Shown here piece after piece: positions 43,468 to 52,079 of a stretch of DNA of 64,000 bases; positions within the stretch are counted from its first letter, which is position 1, and every line of letters starts with the position of its first letter. The notes beneath the pieces are model-generated. The model was not told the DNA's origin. It ran no database searches and saw only the letters and a program-made list of their open reading frames with translations. The stretch is from positions 41,621 to 105,620 of the forward strand of contig CALLAW010000036.1 in assembly GCA_938001865.1 (NCBI GenBank). Reading direction: 5' to 3'. The translations under genes were made by a program, and so were the position numbers. Origin of the DNA: an uncultured Saprospiraceae bacterium (GTDB lineage: Bacteria > Bacteroidota > Bacteroidia > Chitinophagales > Saprospiraceae).

Positions 43468-45648
43468 TCAGATAATTAAGATTTTACTCCTAAAGACCAC
43501 AGCTCTTTCATCTCGAATCTCGATAAAGTAAACTCCTAATTCTAAGGTTTCAGTATTCAATAGATAGTCGATCCCTTCAAATTGAAATTGGTCTACTAAC
43601 CGACCCGAATTGTCATAGATGCTTGTAGTATACTCACGATCTTCTATCATCTCTAGCGTAATTACGCTGTCACTTGCTGGGACTGGATAGACTCTTATCT
43701 CCAACCTTTGTTCGTCCTCTTCCTCTGTTGTGATTGGAGGATCTCCACCTAATATTTGCAATCGAGCAATATTGGTATTCCCATCATTGTCTGTAGCAAT
43801 TGCTTGTAGGTAATGGACCTCATGTGAGAGTTTTTGAATTACCTCTTTGAGGTTAGCAAAGTGATATGGTTTCTCATCGTCTTCACTCATTGGTTCACCA
43901 TTTAGTAGCAACCTTACACTTACAATAGTCCCATCACTATCATTTGCTTCGACTTGGATATCACCTCCCTCCCACTCTGTAACATCCAAGGTCGACATTG
44001 GATCAGCAAAGTTTACTGATGGCATCTCCCCAGTAAAGCCTCCATCCAAGATATCGCCTTCGCCACGCCAATCTGACAACACACCATAGATGTCACCTGA
44101 CAGTTGTTGAGGTATTAGTGTATTATCGATAGCATTTTGCCCCAAGCGATCCAAGAGTTGTTGGATATAGAGACTCCGCGGAAGCACATTGGCACCCCAA
44201 CTCTCCCAATACCCTTCGCCTGTCTGAGTTGTGCCGATGCAACCAATGCCCCAATTCCTACTCCCTAGCGGACTATCCACTCTGAATTCGCCACCATAAG
44301 AGTCTATGTTCCAAAAGAGAGTCTGAGCACCAGACCATCCATGACCTGTACCTGAGTTGCCACGGTTCCACACTCGAGTAGAACCACCACGAATATTATC
44401 AAAGAGAGTCCCAGTAGCCCACCGATGATGAGGCCCGATGTCAGAGTTGGAGTTCGTTGCGAGACCGTCTAGGAACACATTAGGACCAGTAACTCTAGAC
44501 CCAGTGACAAAATCATGACGACCATCATCGGCGAAACACCGCTGAAACAAATTGCCCAATCCATCTTGAATGGCAAACGAGTACCGCCGACCTCCTGTCA
44601 CTTTAGACTTAGGCTCTATGTAGGCACAATCTTCAACAGTTGTGAAGTTTGCACTTTCAATATTGACAGTACTATATGCGAGATACTGACCAGTAACTTT
44701 CTTTACCCAGCAGTTCTCTGCATCCTTGATCCTTACTGCTGTCCAGGCATGATCTTCATCAGTATTACTTGTGTAAAATGATTGTATTCTCATGTTTTCA
44801 ACACCACAATTGCTTATCCGCCTATTACTAAGAATTTTGGTGATCAACCCTCCACCAAAAGATTCTTCTATGACATCTACGATTGGGATATTTAGAGTTA
44901 CCAGATTGCCAGATATCTCTGTGACGACTCGTTCGTGATCGATGGTATATGAGCTAGGTGTCCAACCAGAGCAATCACTCTTATCTTCGCATAGGGTCTC
45001 TTGATCCATGCCTAGAGTGTCTATCCATACTTGATTTGGCGTCCTTGTGATCACTACATTGTCTCCCACCTCAAAGAGTGAACCATCCACTACACTCAAT
45101 GTATACGTCCCTACAGGTACATAATCGTCCACAATAGTCTGCGTAGATTCTACCTCTTTGATATAGCTCCCCGGACCTAGTATACTGACGACACTATGAT
45201 CTGCACGGATATTAGAGTGTAGCACAGTACCATCTAACCCTTGACCTTCTCCTCTCAGTACAACTCCTGACTCTCTGATCAAGAGGAGATTACTCAGGCT
45301 ATAATGTCCAGCCTTGAGCAGGACTACTCCTCTGAAACCATCTTGGTCTGGCTCCAATGCTTCCACAAGATCGATTGCTGCTTGGATACGTTGAGTATCA
45401 TCGCCTTGCTCGGGAAAGACAGTGACTTGCACTATGATATTATCTGGAATCGGTACACCTCCTCCTCTATACCCGGCATGAGAAAAATCAGGAATGACAT
45501 TGATCGCATTAGACTGTCCTTCCATTGCGAATGGAGTATAGGTTAGCACTCCTTGATCTAGAAATATTAGATCAGAAGATTGCTGACTGGTAAGTGTGTA
45601 GCTTATCAACAAAGGACAAATCAGAAGGAATAATTGACGTAAAAGCAT
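43468..45648 (-). CDS. Unassigned right-handed beta-helix protein with T9SS domain (possible polyuronate lyase)
   Basis: 726 residues. Signal peptide (LLRQLFLLICPLLISYTLTS). From about 70 to 520 a parallel beta-helix is indicated by pectate-lyase-3-like features (DDTQRIQAAIDLVEA, GVVLLKAGHYSLSNLLLIRESGVVLRGEG) and many short N/G/V repeats. The strongest conserved-looking block is GPHHRWATGTLFDNIRGG...NRGNSGTGHGWSGAQTLFWN (about 395-440), rich in His, Arg and Trp, which could be an active or binding site. An Ig-like domain (about 555-640) and a T9SS sorting domain (VYPVPASDSVITLEMIED) follow. I do not recognise a named lyase family. Location inside the alginate locus suggests an alginate or polyuronate-active enzyme or binder; this is inference. 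Confidence 0.7.
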   Translation of the reverse strand: MLLRQLFLLICPLLISYTLTSQQSSDLIFLDQGVLTYTPFAMEGQSNAINVIPDFSHAGYRGGGVPIPDNIIVQVTVFPEQGDDTQRIQAAIDLVEALEPDQDGFRGVVLLKAGHYSLSNLLLIRESGVVLRGEGQGLDGTVLHSNIRADHSVVSILGPGSYIKEVESTQTIVDDYVPVGTYTLSVVDGSLFEVGDNVVITRTPNQVWIDTLGMDQETLCEDKSDCSGWTPSSYTIDHERVVTEISGNLVTLNIPIVDVIEESFGGGLITKILSNRRISNCGVENMRIQSFYTSNTDEDHAWTAVRIKDAENCWVKKVTGQYLAYSTVNIESANFTTVEDCAYIEPKSKVTGGRRYSFAIQDGLGNLFQRCFADDGRHDFVTGSRVTGPNVFLDGLATNSNSDIGPHHRWATGTLFDNIRGGSTRVWNRGNSGTGHGWSGAQTLFWNIDSYGGEFRVDSPLGSRNWGIGCIGTTQTGEGYWESWGANVLPRSLYIQQLLDRLGQNAIDNTLIPQQLSGDIYGVLSDWRGEGDILDGGFTGEMPSVNFADPMSTLDVTEWEGGDIQVEANDSDGTIVSVRLLLNGEPMSEDDEKPYHFANLKEVIQKLSHEVHYLQAIATDNDGNTNIARLQILGGDPPITTEEEDEQRLEIRVYPVPASDSVITLEMIEDREYTTSIYDNSGRLVDQFQFEGIDYLLNTETLELGVYFIEIRDERAVVFRSKILII

Positions 45649-45791
45649 AATATTATTGATCAGTTTTCAACAATAAAAAGAGTATAGACTATGCGTAATC
45701 AGATAGACCATTAGTACAGAGCAATCGGGTTATTTCACGGTTGCTATCATGAACACTAAAGATAGAAAATAGAAAAGACTCTATCAGCAAA

Positions 45792-45827
45792 TAAAAAAGA
45801 GAGAATGCCTAACTGGACATTCTCTCT
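45792..45827 (-). terminator. Intrinsic terminator after the PKD lipoprotein gene
   Basis: In the minus-strand RNA AGAGAGAATG (plus 45818-45827) pairs perfectly with CATTCTCTCT (plus 45798-45807) around a 10-base loop, followed by a run of T (plus AAAAAA at 45793-45798). A strong terminator about 65 bases after the stop codon. Confidence 0.85.
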
Positions 45828-45891
45828 AAAAAAATCTCGTGAGATTGCGTTATCTCATTATTGATTTCAATAAATCTCTTAGATTTTGGGA

Positions 45892-46932
45892 TTACTCATC
45901 TTCTGCAACTGTTGCATCTACAGAGTTTTCGTGATATGGTGAGTCAGCATTCACTCCTGGATTCAAGTCATCTCCTGCTGTTCTCCCTTGGAAATTATCT
46001 TCGAATACTACTGTCTCCATACCTGAGTCTGAAGAGTACAATACGATATCATCAACGTGAAATTGTCCATCACTCACGTTAGAGTTAGAGTTGTACTTCC
46101 ACTGAAGATTAGCAGCACCATCAATCGTTGCTTCTAAGTGTCCAGGTACATCACCATCACCACCATTTGTAGTACTTACTGCATCAGAGATAACAGTCTG
46201 TCCAGCCATCGATACACTAAATGTCGGTGTACCTACACCATCTGATGCCCAGCTAATCTCTACAGGGATCCACTGATCAGCTACGCCTTCAGGCCAGCTA
46301 GCTGCAGCAATCGCATCATCAGATGCTCCTTCTCTAAATTCGTGTGGAGCATTGTCCTTAATTCTTACTTCTACGATAGCGTTGTCACCAGTAGTCGAAC
46401 TTCCTGATACATTGATAAAACCATCAGCAATATCCATATCCATTGGACCCTCAGCTACTCTATACATAAATGTCAATCTTCCTGTTTGGATTGAATCCAT
46501 AGCAAGTCTCAATTCTCCAGTATCGTCATCTCTTGAGTCAGTGATTAATGCATATCTATTCTTCGGTGCTGTCACTTCGATTGTTTCTGTTGCTGTATCT
46601 ACTTCACCATCACTCGCTGTTACAGTCAGTGTTACCTCATAAGTACCTTCGCCTGAGAATGTGTATGTTGGACTCTCGTCAGTAGATGTTCCATCACCAC
46701 CAAAATCCCATGCAGAATCGAATGAAGTATCAGTAATACCATTCACTACAGAGTTGTTAGTAAAGCTGTAAGTCAATGAGTTCTCAGCGTCAACCTGAGA
46801 AGAAAAGTTTGCAATCACAGATGATGGGTCTTCACCTCCACCCATGTCATCATCATCATCTCCATCTCCACAAGAAGTAATCACAAAAAGTGATAAACAT
46901 AGGGACATCACAAAGAAGATATTCCTATTCAT
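45892..46932 (-). CDS. PKD-domain surface lipoprotein, putative alginate-binding protein
   Basis: 346 residues from ATG 46932 (ATG 46953 adds 7 residues). Lipobox with Cys21 (SLFVITSC), followed by CGDGDDDDDMGGGED, a strongly acidic stretch of the kind that acts as the lipoprotein export signal to the cell surface in Bacteroidota. A PKD domain (about 40-125: VIANFSSQ...DSAWDFGGDGTSTDESPTYTFSGEGTYEVTLTV) precedes a jelly-roll-like domain (about 130-330: NRYALITDSRDDDTGELRLAMDS...QFHVDDIVLYSSDSG) resembling concanavalin-type glycan-binding modules. It is probably the SusE/F-like surface glycan-binding protein of this locus. Exact ligand not shown by sequence. Confidence 0.78.
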   Translation of the reverse strand: MNRNIFFVMSLCLSLFVITSCGDGDDDDDMGGGEDPSSVIANFSSQVDAENSLTYSFTNNSVVNGITDTSFDSAWDFGGDGTSTDESPTYTFSGEGTYEVTLTVTASDGEVDTATETIEVTAPKNRYALITDSRDDDTGELRLAMDSIQTGRLTFMYRVAEGPMDMDIADGFINVSGSSTTGDNAIVEVRIKDNAPHEFREGASDDAIAAASWPEGVADQWIPVEISWASDGVGTPTFSVSMAGQTVISDAVSTTNGGDGDVPGHLEATIDGAANLQWKYNSNSNVSDGQFHVDDIVLYSSDSGMETVVFEDNFQGRTAGDDLNPGVNADSPYHENSVDATVAEDE

Positions 46933-47090
46933 TTTAATTAGTACGTTTTTCATGTTAGATACTTTTACTATTGTTTAAAAAAAAATATTATAAATTATTG
47001 ATAATTGTTTACTCGCCTAATGGGATCCAATTGCTAGTCGTCAGACACCCCCAATATTGATTTATGTGTATAAAGTTTTGAATCTGATGA

Positions 47091-47822
47091 TTAATAAGTT
47101 TCAATTGAATTGTCACCTAGAGATTTACTAAACTTCAAGACATCATCAAGATGAATCTCCATTGCATTGATAGCCTCTTCTGGTTTTTGATTGATAATAC
47201 TGTCTAGTATTTGTCTATGTTCGGTTATCGTTTTGTGATTTGATACTTCATTGCATATTTTGAATTCTTTCATGCTTTTGACAATATCTGGTGTAATGAT
47301 CAGCATTAGAGACTTTAAGACAGTATTTCCACTCGCTTCTGCTATTTTCACATGAAACATAAGATCTTCTTCCACGGCATCTTTATTCATACTCAACTTA
47401 TGCTCATATTTCAAGAGAGCATCTGTGATAGATCTTATGTCCTCAGTAGTCCTATGAATAGCTGCAAGCCTAGCGGCTTCCTTCTCTAATAGGATACGTG
47501 TATCTACGAGTGATTTAAAGTCACTTTTCTCGATTTTTAATACATCTGTGATAATTCCTTGCATCGCAATGATCCCACCTCCAGAGACGATTGTTCCACT
47601 CTGTGGTAACACTTTGACCATTCCATAGAACTGGAGCTTATTGATGGCTTCGCGGACTTGGGATCTGCTTACGCCAAACTGTTCTGCAAGCTTACGTTCA
47701 GGGGGTAATTTTTCACCTGATTTCAATGTCTGGGATACAATCAAATCTCTAATCTGAGAGATGATCATATCTACAGGATTGCCCACCTTGATTTTACTTA
47801 CTTCTATCATCAAATTTTGCAC
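47091..47822 (-). CDS. GntR-family (FadR/FCD subfamily) transcriptional regulator
   Basis: 243 residues. An N-terminal winged HTH (about 15-80: SQIRDLIVSQTLKSGEKLPPERKLAEQFGVSRSQVREAINKLQFYGMVKV) is followed by an all-helical FCD ligand domain (about 95-235). Metal-type ligands are suggested by Asp and His in EEDLMFHVKIAEASGN, ITEHRQIL and MEIHLDDVL. Family members sense organic acids and sugar acids, so KDG, DEH or a related intermediate is a reasonable ligand (inference). A palindrome TTGGTCAACCAA lies on its own promoter and recurs at other promoters of the locus. It is the only regulator in the alginate locus; no HTCS or SusR gene is present. Confidence 0.93.
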   Translation of the reverse strand: MQNLMIEVSKIKVGNPVDMIISQIRDLIVSQTLKSGEKLPPERKLAEQFGVSRSQVREAINKLQFYGMVKVLPQSGTIVSGGGIIAMQGIITDVLKIEKSDFKSLVDTRILLEKEAARLAAIHRTTEDIRSITDALLKYEHKLSMNKDAVEEDLMFHVKIAEASGNTVLKSLMLIITPDIVKSMKEFKICNEVSNHKTITEHRQILDSIINQKPEEAINAMEIHLDDVLKFSKSLGDNSIETY

Positions 47823-48292
47823 GTAAAGAATTAGATTTACGTCAATTGGTCAACCAAATATAAAGCCATTATCTTACTTTCCAACCCTAAATAGATTTTA
47901 ATTTTACATGCATTATCAAAATTATCGTTGCAATCTCTCTCAATTTATCCCATTTTTCTCCCAACATGTATAGAATCAATACTTTAAGGTTATCACTTCA
48001 TTTCTACAAACCAACTCTATTACAATTCAATATATACTCCTGTATTTAAATTCATTACACATTAAGTAATAATTATATTTATTGATACCAACCTGACATC
48101 ATCTCACAAACGCTGCATCCAATTCTCCGTTGTGACGCATTTCTCCACCGAGAGATAATGTTACTTGATATAACATGAACAAGGGATATCGTCACTCAAG
48201 TAAACAGACTCTAATCAGTATCCACATTAAACTTTCAAAGCTTTGATGAGAGTTACTTGCAAGTCAAGAATAGACTTATTAACTTTGAACCA
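47823..48292. other. Divergent intergenic region, gntR / hydrolase
   Basis: 470 AT-rich bases between the gntR start and the plus-strand alpha/beta hydrolase start. The left end holds the gntR promoter and operator (47846-47884). No other gene, RNA or repeat was recognised. Confidence 0.5.
47846..47884 (-). promoter_or_regulatory. Autoregulatory operator and promoter of the gntR gene
   Basis: TTGGTCAACCAA (47846-47857) is a perfect TTGGT/ACCAA palindrome. On the minus strand TATATTTG (47855-47862) fits the -7 consensus TAnnTTTG, with TTG (47882-47884) 19 bases upstream. The operator overlaps the -7 element, so a bound regulator would block transcription. This promoter and the one at 33002-33031 share both elements and the 19-base spacing. 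Confidence 0.72.
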
Positions 48293-49084
48293 ATGCTTCA
48301 CTACACAACACATCTCTGCAATGCTCAATCACAGTGGGTTACATTTATCCACGGTGCAGGTGGGAGTAGTAGTATCTGGTTCAAGCAGATCAGAGACTTT
48401 AAGAAGCATTACAATGTCCTCTTATTAGACCTTAGAGGACATGGTAAGTCCAAAGACCATATCTATCAGAAATTAAAGCGGTATCGATTTGAGCAGATCA
48501 GTGATGAGGTCATCGAGGTACTCAATCATCTCAAGATCAAAAAAACTCATCTCGTAGGCATCTCTCTTGGTACGATCGTAGCTCGTGAGATTACCGAGCG
48601 GTACCCATCGATGTCACAGAGCATGATCCTAGGAGGAGCTATCATGAAGTTTAACCTCAAGGGCCAGTTTCTGATCAGAGCTGGTAATATGCTCAAGTCA
48701 GTGCTGCCATACCTCGTGATGTATAAGATATTGGCTTTTATCATCATGCCAAAGAAGAATCACAAAGAATCAAGGAATCTCTTCATCAAAGAAGCCAAAA
48801 AACTCTACCAAAAAGAATTTATCAGATGGTTTGGCTTAGCATCTACTGTCAATCCATTGCTCAAGCTCTTTAGGATCAAAGATAGCGGCGTGCCGACCTT
48901 ATATATCATGGGTGCTGAGGATCACATGTTCTTACCATCGATTACTCGACTCGTCCAAGATCATAAGTCTAGCCGTCTCCACGTAATAGCAGATTGTGGC
49001 CATGTAGTCAACGTCGAACAACCAGAAGTCTTCAACCAAGAATCGATCAAATTTCTCGGCTCCACTGCAGTCCAAAACGCTTGA
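48293..49084 (+). CDS. Alpha/beta hydrolase
   Basis: 263 residues from ATG 48293 (MLHYTTH); the frame opens at 48257 but the preceding 12 codons do not resemble the family start. The oxyanion-region HGAGGSSSIW, LLLDLRGHGKS, nucleophile elbow LVGISLGTIVARE (Ser in GxSxG), Asp in IMGAEDHMF and His in CGHVVNVEQPEVF give a complete Ser-Asp-His triad. The substrate is unknown; the sequence is of the general lipase/esterase type, cytoplasmic. It overlaps the DUF1415 gene by 1 base (TGATG), so both are translated from one message. Confidence 0.88.
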   Translation: MLHYTTHLCNAQSQWVTFIHGAGGSSSIWFKQIRDFKKHYNVLLLDLRGHGKSKDHIYQKLKRYRFEQISDEVIEVLNHLKIKKTHLVGISLGTIVAREITERYPSMSQSMILGGAIMKFNLKGQFLIRAGNMLKSVLPYLVMYKILAFIIMPKKNHKESRNLFIKEAKKLYQKEFIRWFGLASTVNPLLKLFRIKDSGVPTLYIMGAEDHMFLPSITRLVQDHKSSRLHVIADCGHVVNVEQPEVFNQESIKFLGSTAVQNA

Positions 49085-49590
49085 TGGTTAATCGATCGAT
49101 AGCTCTTACTCAGGCATGGATTCAGGACTTTATTATCAAAGAGTCCATCTGCCCATTTGCATCAGTACCCTTTCGTCGAGATACGATTAGCTACACCCTT
49201 GGTTCACAGCGATCTTTTCCCGAGACGATTCAGGAGGTTTTTAGCATTTGCATGCAAATGCGATCCGACCTCTCTATAGATACTGCATTCTATATCATTG
49301 ATGACCTTGATTATAGATTTGAAGATCTCATGGAGCTGAATCTCGCCTGTACACAATTGCTGAGGGAAGCAGACCTGGACAGTGAATTTCAATTGGTAAG
49401 TTTTCATCCTCGATTCCAATATGAAGGGATTGCAATAGAGAGCCCCGTCCACTTCACCAATAGATCACCATATCCGATGCTGCATCTACTCAGAGAGTCA
49501 GATGTCACCAGAGCCGTAGATAATTATGGAGATATCTCATCGATCTTAGATCAGAATAAAGCAACTACCCAAAGACTCTTTGGCAAATAA
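49084..49590 (+). CDS. DUF1415 family protein
   Basis: 168 residues from ATG 49084, which shares its A with the TGA of the hydrolase. The upstream open frame to 48994 is only a shadow of the hydrolase end. Characteristic features are ALTQAWIQDFIIKESICPFASVPFRRDTISYTL near the start, FQLVSFHPRFQYEG in the middle and NRSPYPMLHLLRESDVTRAVD near the end, matching DUF1415. The CPFA cysteine and the SFHP..Q.EG block are family hallmarks. Its function is not known to me. Confidence 0.82.
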   Translation: MVNRSIALTQAWIQDFIIKESICPFASVPFRRDTISYTLGSQRSFPETIQEVFSICMQMRSDLSIDTAFYIIDDLDYRFEDLMELNLACTQLLREADLDSEFQLVSFHPRFQYEGIAIESPVHFTNRSPYPMLHLLRESDVTRAVDNYGDISSILDQNKATTQRLFGK

Positions 49591-49741
49591 TGCTTCTCTA
49601 GATATCGTATCATCACACACATACACTATCCCATACGCATACTCACCGAACAGTTGACTCCATATCTTGTTAGCATTCTATAGAATCTACCAAGCAGTAA
49701 TCTTACTACCATTTAAGAAATATATAAAATTGGATCGAAGA

Positions 49742-50086
49742 ATGAAGCTCTATCACAATCTCACAATAGTCTTAACTGTACTGCTCTTGATCAGCTGCAA
49801 GGCATCACAGTACACTCAACTCTCGGGTAATCCCACACCTACCTCATTCTCATTGACCAATGAATCTGCTCAGTCCATCCCTCTATTGATCCCTGGAGTA
49901 ATGAATCCCAATCTCTCGCCTTACTCGCGGAGTGGAGTTACGCTTGTCGAGGGACAGACTATCCTGTATCGATATCGGGGCAAGGCAAGAGTCATCCTTA
50001 CTGTCGACAACTCGATAGCAAGTGGCTCCACTATAGAAGTCTCTACTCTGCTCAAATCCAAAATAGAAGAATGGGAAAATACGTAA
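49742..50086 (+). CDS. Small putative lipoprotein
   Basis: 114 residues from ATG 49742; the frame is open from 49667 but MKLYHNLTIVLTVLLLISCK gives a lipobox with Cys19. The mature part (QLSGNPTPTSFSLTNESAQSIPLLIPGVMNPNLSP...LVEGQTILYRYRGKARVILTVD) is a short beta-rich domain. Similar small Bacteroidota lipoproteins with the IPGVMNPNLSPxSxSGV pattern are seen but have no assigned function. Confidence 0.65.
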   Translation: MKLYHNLTIVLTVLLLISCKASQYTQLSGNPTPTSFSLTNESAQSIPLLIPGVMNPNLSPYSRSGVTLVEGQTILYRYRGKARVILTVDNSIASGSTIEVSTLLKSKIEEWENT

Positions 50087-50166
50087 CACATTAAATATAA
50101 TTAATATTTATATCAACCTGTTTATCTATTATTTATGTAAAATTAACTCTACATCTAACTGTTGTA

Positions 50167-51057
50167 TCAAGTCCATCTATACTGCCTCCATACCTCTCTT
50201 TGCTTAGCACTCAGGAATGACCACACAAGAATCCGAGCAGATTTATTGCCAGTAGAGATTGGGAGTACTCTTCGTTCTGTACAGTCTAGACTCTTGAGCA
50301 AATGCTCTAGCTTGGTGAGATGAGCTTCTGATGAGATCAAGCTACTGAAGCTATACACTTGACTGGCATACTGCTTACTTTCTTCAATATACTTAGTGAC
50401 GAACCCTAGCTCTCCTCCTTCTGTAATGAGCTCTTGTGGTCTACCGCCAAATGTACGGCCAACAGGACCAATATTGAGTCCCTTCCACTTTCTGCTGAGG
50501 TGTCTATCTGCCTCTTCGGATGACTGATAGTATGGCGGATTGCAGATCATGAAATCAAAGTACTCCTCCTCGTCTATCCAACCTTCTATGATCTGACTCT
50601 TGCCCCGCTGCAATCTGAGACTAATTGCATCAGAGACACCATTAGCAGCGATGATCTCCGATGCGACCTTGAGAGATTCTACATCGATATCAACTCCTAC
50701 GAATCGCCATCCATATGCCTTGTGACCGATAAGCGGATAGATACAATTGCCTCCCACGCCGATATCTGCGACCAACCGCTTACTGAGTTGAGTACCTTTA
50801 GCCTTGAGCAGGCTGGCTACCTGATCGATATACTGCCTTCTACCAGTCACACCGGGCACGAGATACCCCTCTGGCAAGTGATAACTCTCCAGTCCATAAT
50901 CTTGTAATAGGAGAGCTATATTGAGAGCTTTCACAGCGTCAGCATTACCAAAGTTGATCCTATTGCGACCATCAACAGTATTGATATGAGTCTCCAAGGG
51001 CGGGTAAGCCTGGCACAATGTCTTGAAGTTATATTGGTGTTGTTTGTTTTTATTCAC
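50167..51057 (-). CDS. rlmF: 23S rRNA (adenine(1618)-N6)-methyltransferase RlmF
   Basis: 296 residues, usual for RlmF (YbiN). The start KTLCQAYPPLETHINTVDGRNRINFGNADAVKALNIALL, the LPEGYLVPGVTGRRQYIDQVASLL block, SAM motif ADIGVGGNCIYPLIG, VGVDIDVESLKVA and the catalytic MICNPPYYQS (NPPY motif IV) are all as in the family, which methylates A1618 of 23S rRNA. Transcribed away from the neighbouring lipoprotein gene; no operon partner is evident. Confidence 0.93.
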   Translation of the reverse strand: MNKNKQHQYNFKTLCQAYPPLETHINTVDGRNRINFGNADAVKALNIALLLQDYGLESYHLPEGYLVPGVTGRRQYIDQVASLLKAKGTQLSKRLVADIGVGGNCIYPLIGHKAYGWRFVGVDIDVESLKVASEIIAANGVSDAISLRLQRGKSQIIEGWIDEEEYFDFMICNPPYYQSSEEADRHLSRKWKGLNIGPVGRTFGGRPQELITEGGELGFVTKYIEESKQYASQVYSFSSLISSEAHLTKLEHLLKSLDCTERRVLPISTGNKSARILVWSFLSAKQREVWRQYRWT

Positions 51058-51194
51058 TCTGTTAATTGTCTCTTAGCTAATTGATTGGCCAGCTCTATCT
51101 GGAGATCAACCATACTCTCTTGACAGTTGAGGTTGACATCCCTCTCCAATCACTCTACTCCATAACTGTTAGCCGATGCTTGTTACCTTTCTAC

Positions 51195-52079
51195 TCACAC
51201 TTTGACCATCCAGTATGGGATCTCCACTGCCCCGAATTGTTTATTAAATGAGTTGACTCCTTGGATATTGCTTCCAAAGAAATCAAAGATCCGCTTGTCT
51301 TCGCAATGTCTCGTAAGCATATAATCTATCTTCACTACATTGGCCCTAGCTTGTCGGCCTTGTGCCGATGATGCCCCGATCAGATTGATCACTCTCGTGT
51401 CAGTGACTACAAAGGCTGCGGTATTGAGCAAGTTACCATCTAAGTCATTAACAGTAATGATCTCAAGACTCTCCTGCTTGTGACAAGCATTCAGTAATCT
51501 TTTGAAGAGATCCATCTGCTTGAGTATCGGCTTAGTAGTTGGATACTCGGCTTGCTGATAGGCATCGAGAAATCTCTCTATCTCTTTATCCACTACGATA
51601 TTGACGAGGGGGCGATGTTGCCTGACTTGTGATCTCCTCGTCCGAGTATACTGTGCTCTCACTGTATCTGCCTTCCTATCAAGTGTGATGACTTGATTTA
51701 CCCGCTGAGTGACCTCCATCCCAGCAGGTGTAGATGCAGTCTGTACGATCGGGAAGTAAAAATGAGAATTAGGCCAATGCTGTGTAATGTAGTCAAGGAA
51801 GACAGCTAGGTTATCACTCAAACTCTTATCACCAGTAGGACCAAAACATTGACTCAAAAAAGGTTGATAGAGTCTCTTCTGATACAGATATTTCTGATGA
51901 TAAATCAGGGGAAATATCATCTCATAATCTCCTAATACGAGGCCTTTCCATTTGCCTAGAGCATCGAGATACCATGTCGCTGAGTAAGGCTGACCGTGAC
52001 CATATTGTTGGACGAGACTATTCCATCTGTCATCATCGATATGGCTTCGTTTGACCTCTCTGAGATGATGAATTTTCAT
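51195..52079 (-). CDS. FemAB/GNAT-like acyltransferase family protein
   Basis: 294 residues, soluble. It resembles the FemXAB/GNAT-like branch: an N-terminal YSATWYLDALGKWKGLVLGDYEMIFPLIYHQKYLYQKRLYQPFL region, a middle LEIITVNDLDGNLLNTAAFVV strand pair and the C-terminal FDFFGSNIQGVNSFNKQFGAVEIPYW, matching the (H/F)DFxGSxxxGxxxFxxxFG motif of these proteins. The role in Bacteroidota is unassigned; some relatives transfer amino acids to lipid-linked precursors. The start codon overlaps the end of bioY by 4 bases (ATGA type), so the two are coupled, but no functional link to biotin is known to me. Confidence 0.7.
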   Translation of the reverse strand: MKIHHLREVKRSHIDDDRWNSLVQQYGHGQPYSATWYLDALGKWKGLVLGDYEMIFPLIYHQKYLYQKRLYQPFLSQCFGPTGDKSLSDNLAVFLDYITQHWPNSHFYFPIVQTASTPAGMEVTQRVNQVITLDRKADTVRAQYTRTRRSQVRQHRPLVNIVVDKEIERFLDAYQQAEYPTTKPILKQMDLFKRLLNACHKQESLEIITVNDLDGNLLNTAAFVVTDTRVINLIGASSAQGRQARANVVKIDYMLTRHCEDKRIFDFFGSNIQGVNSFNKQFGAVEIPYWMVKV

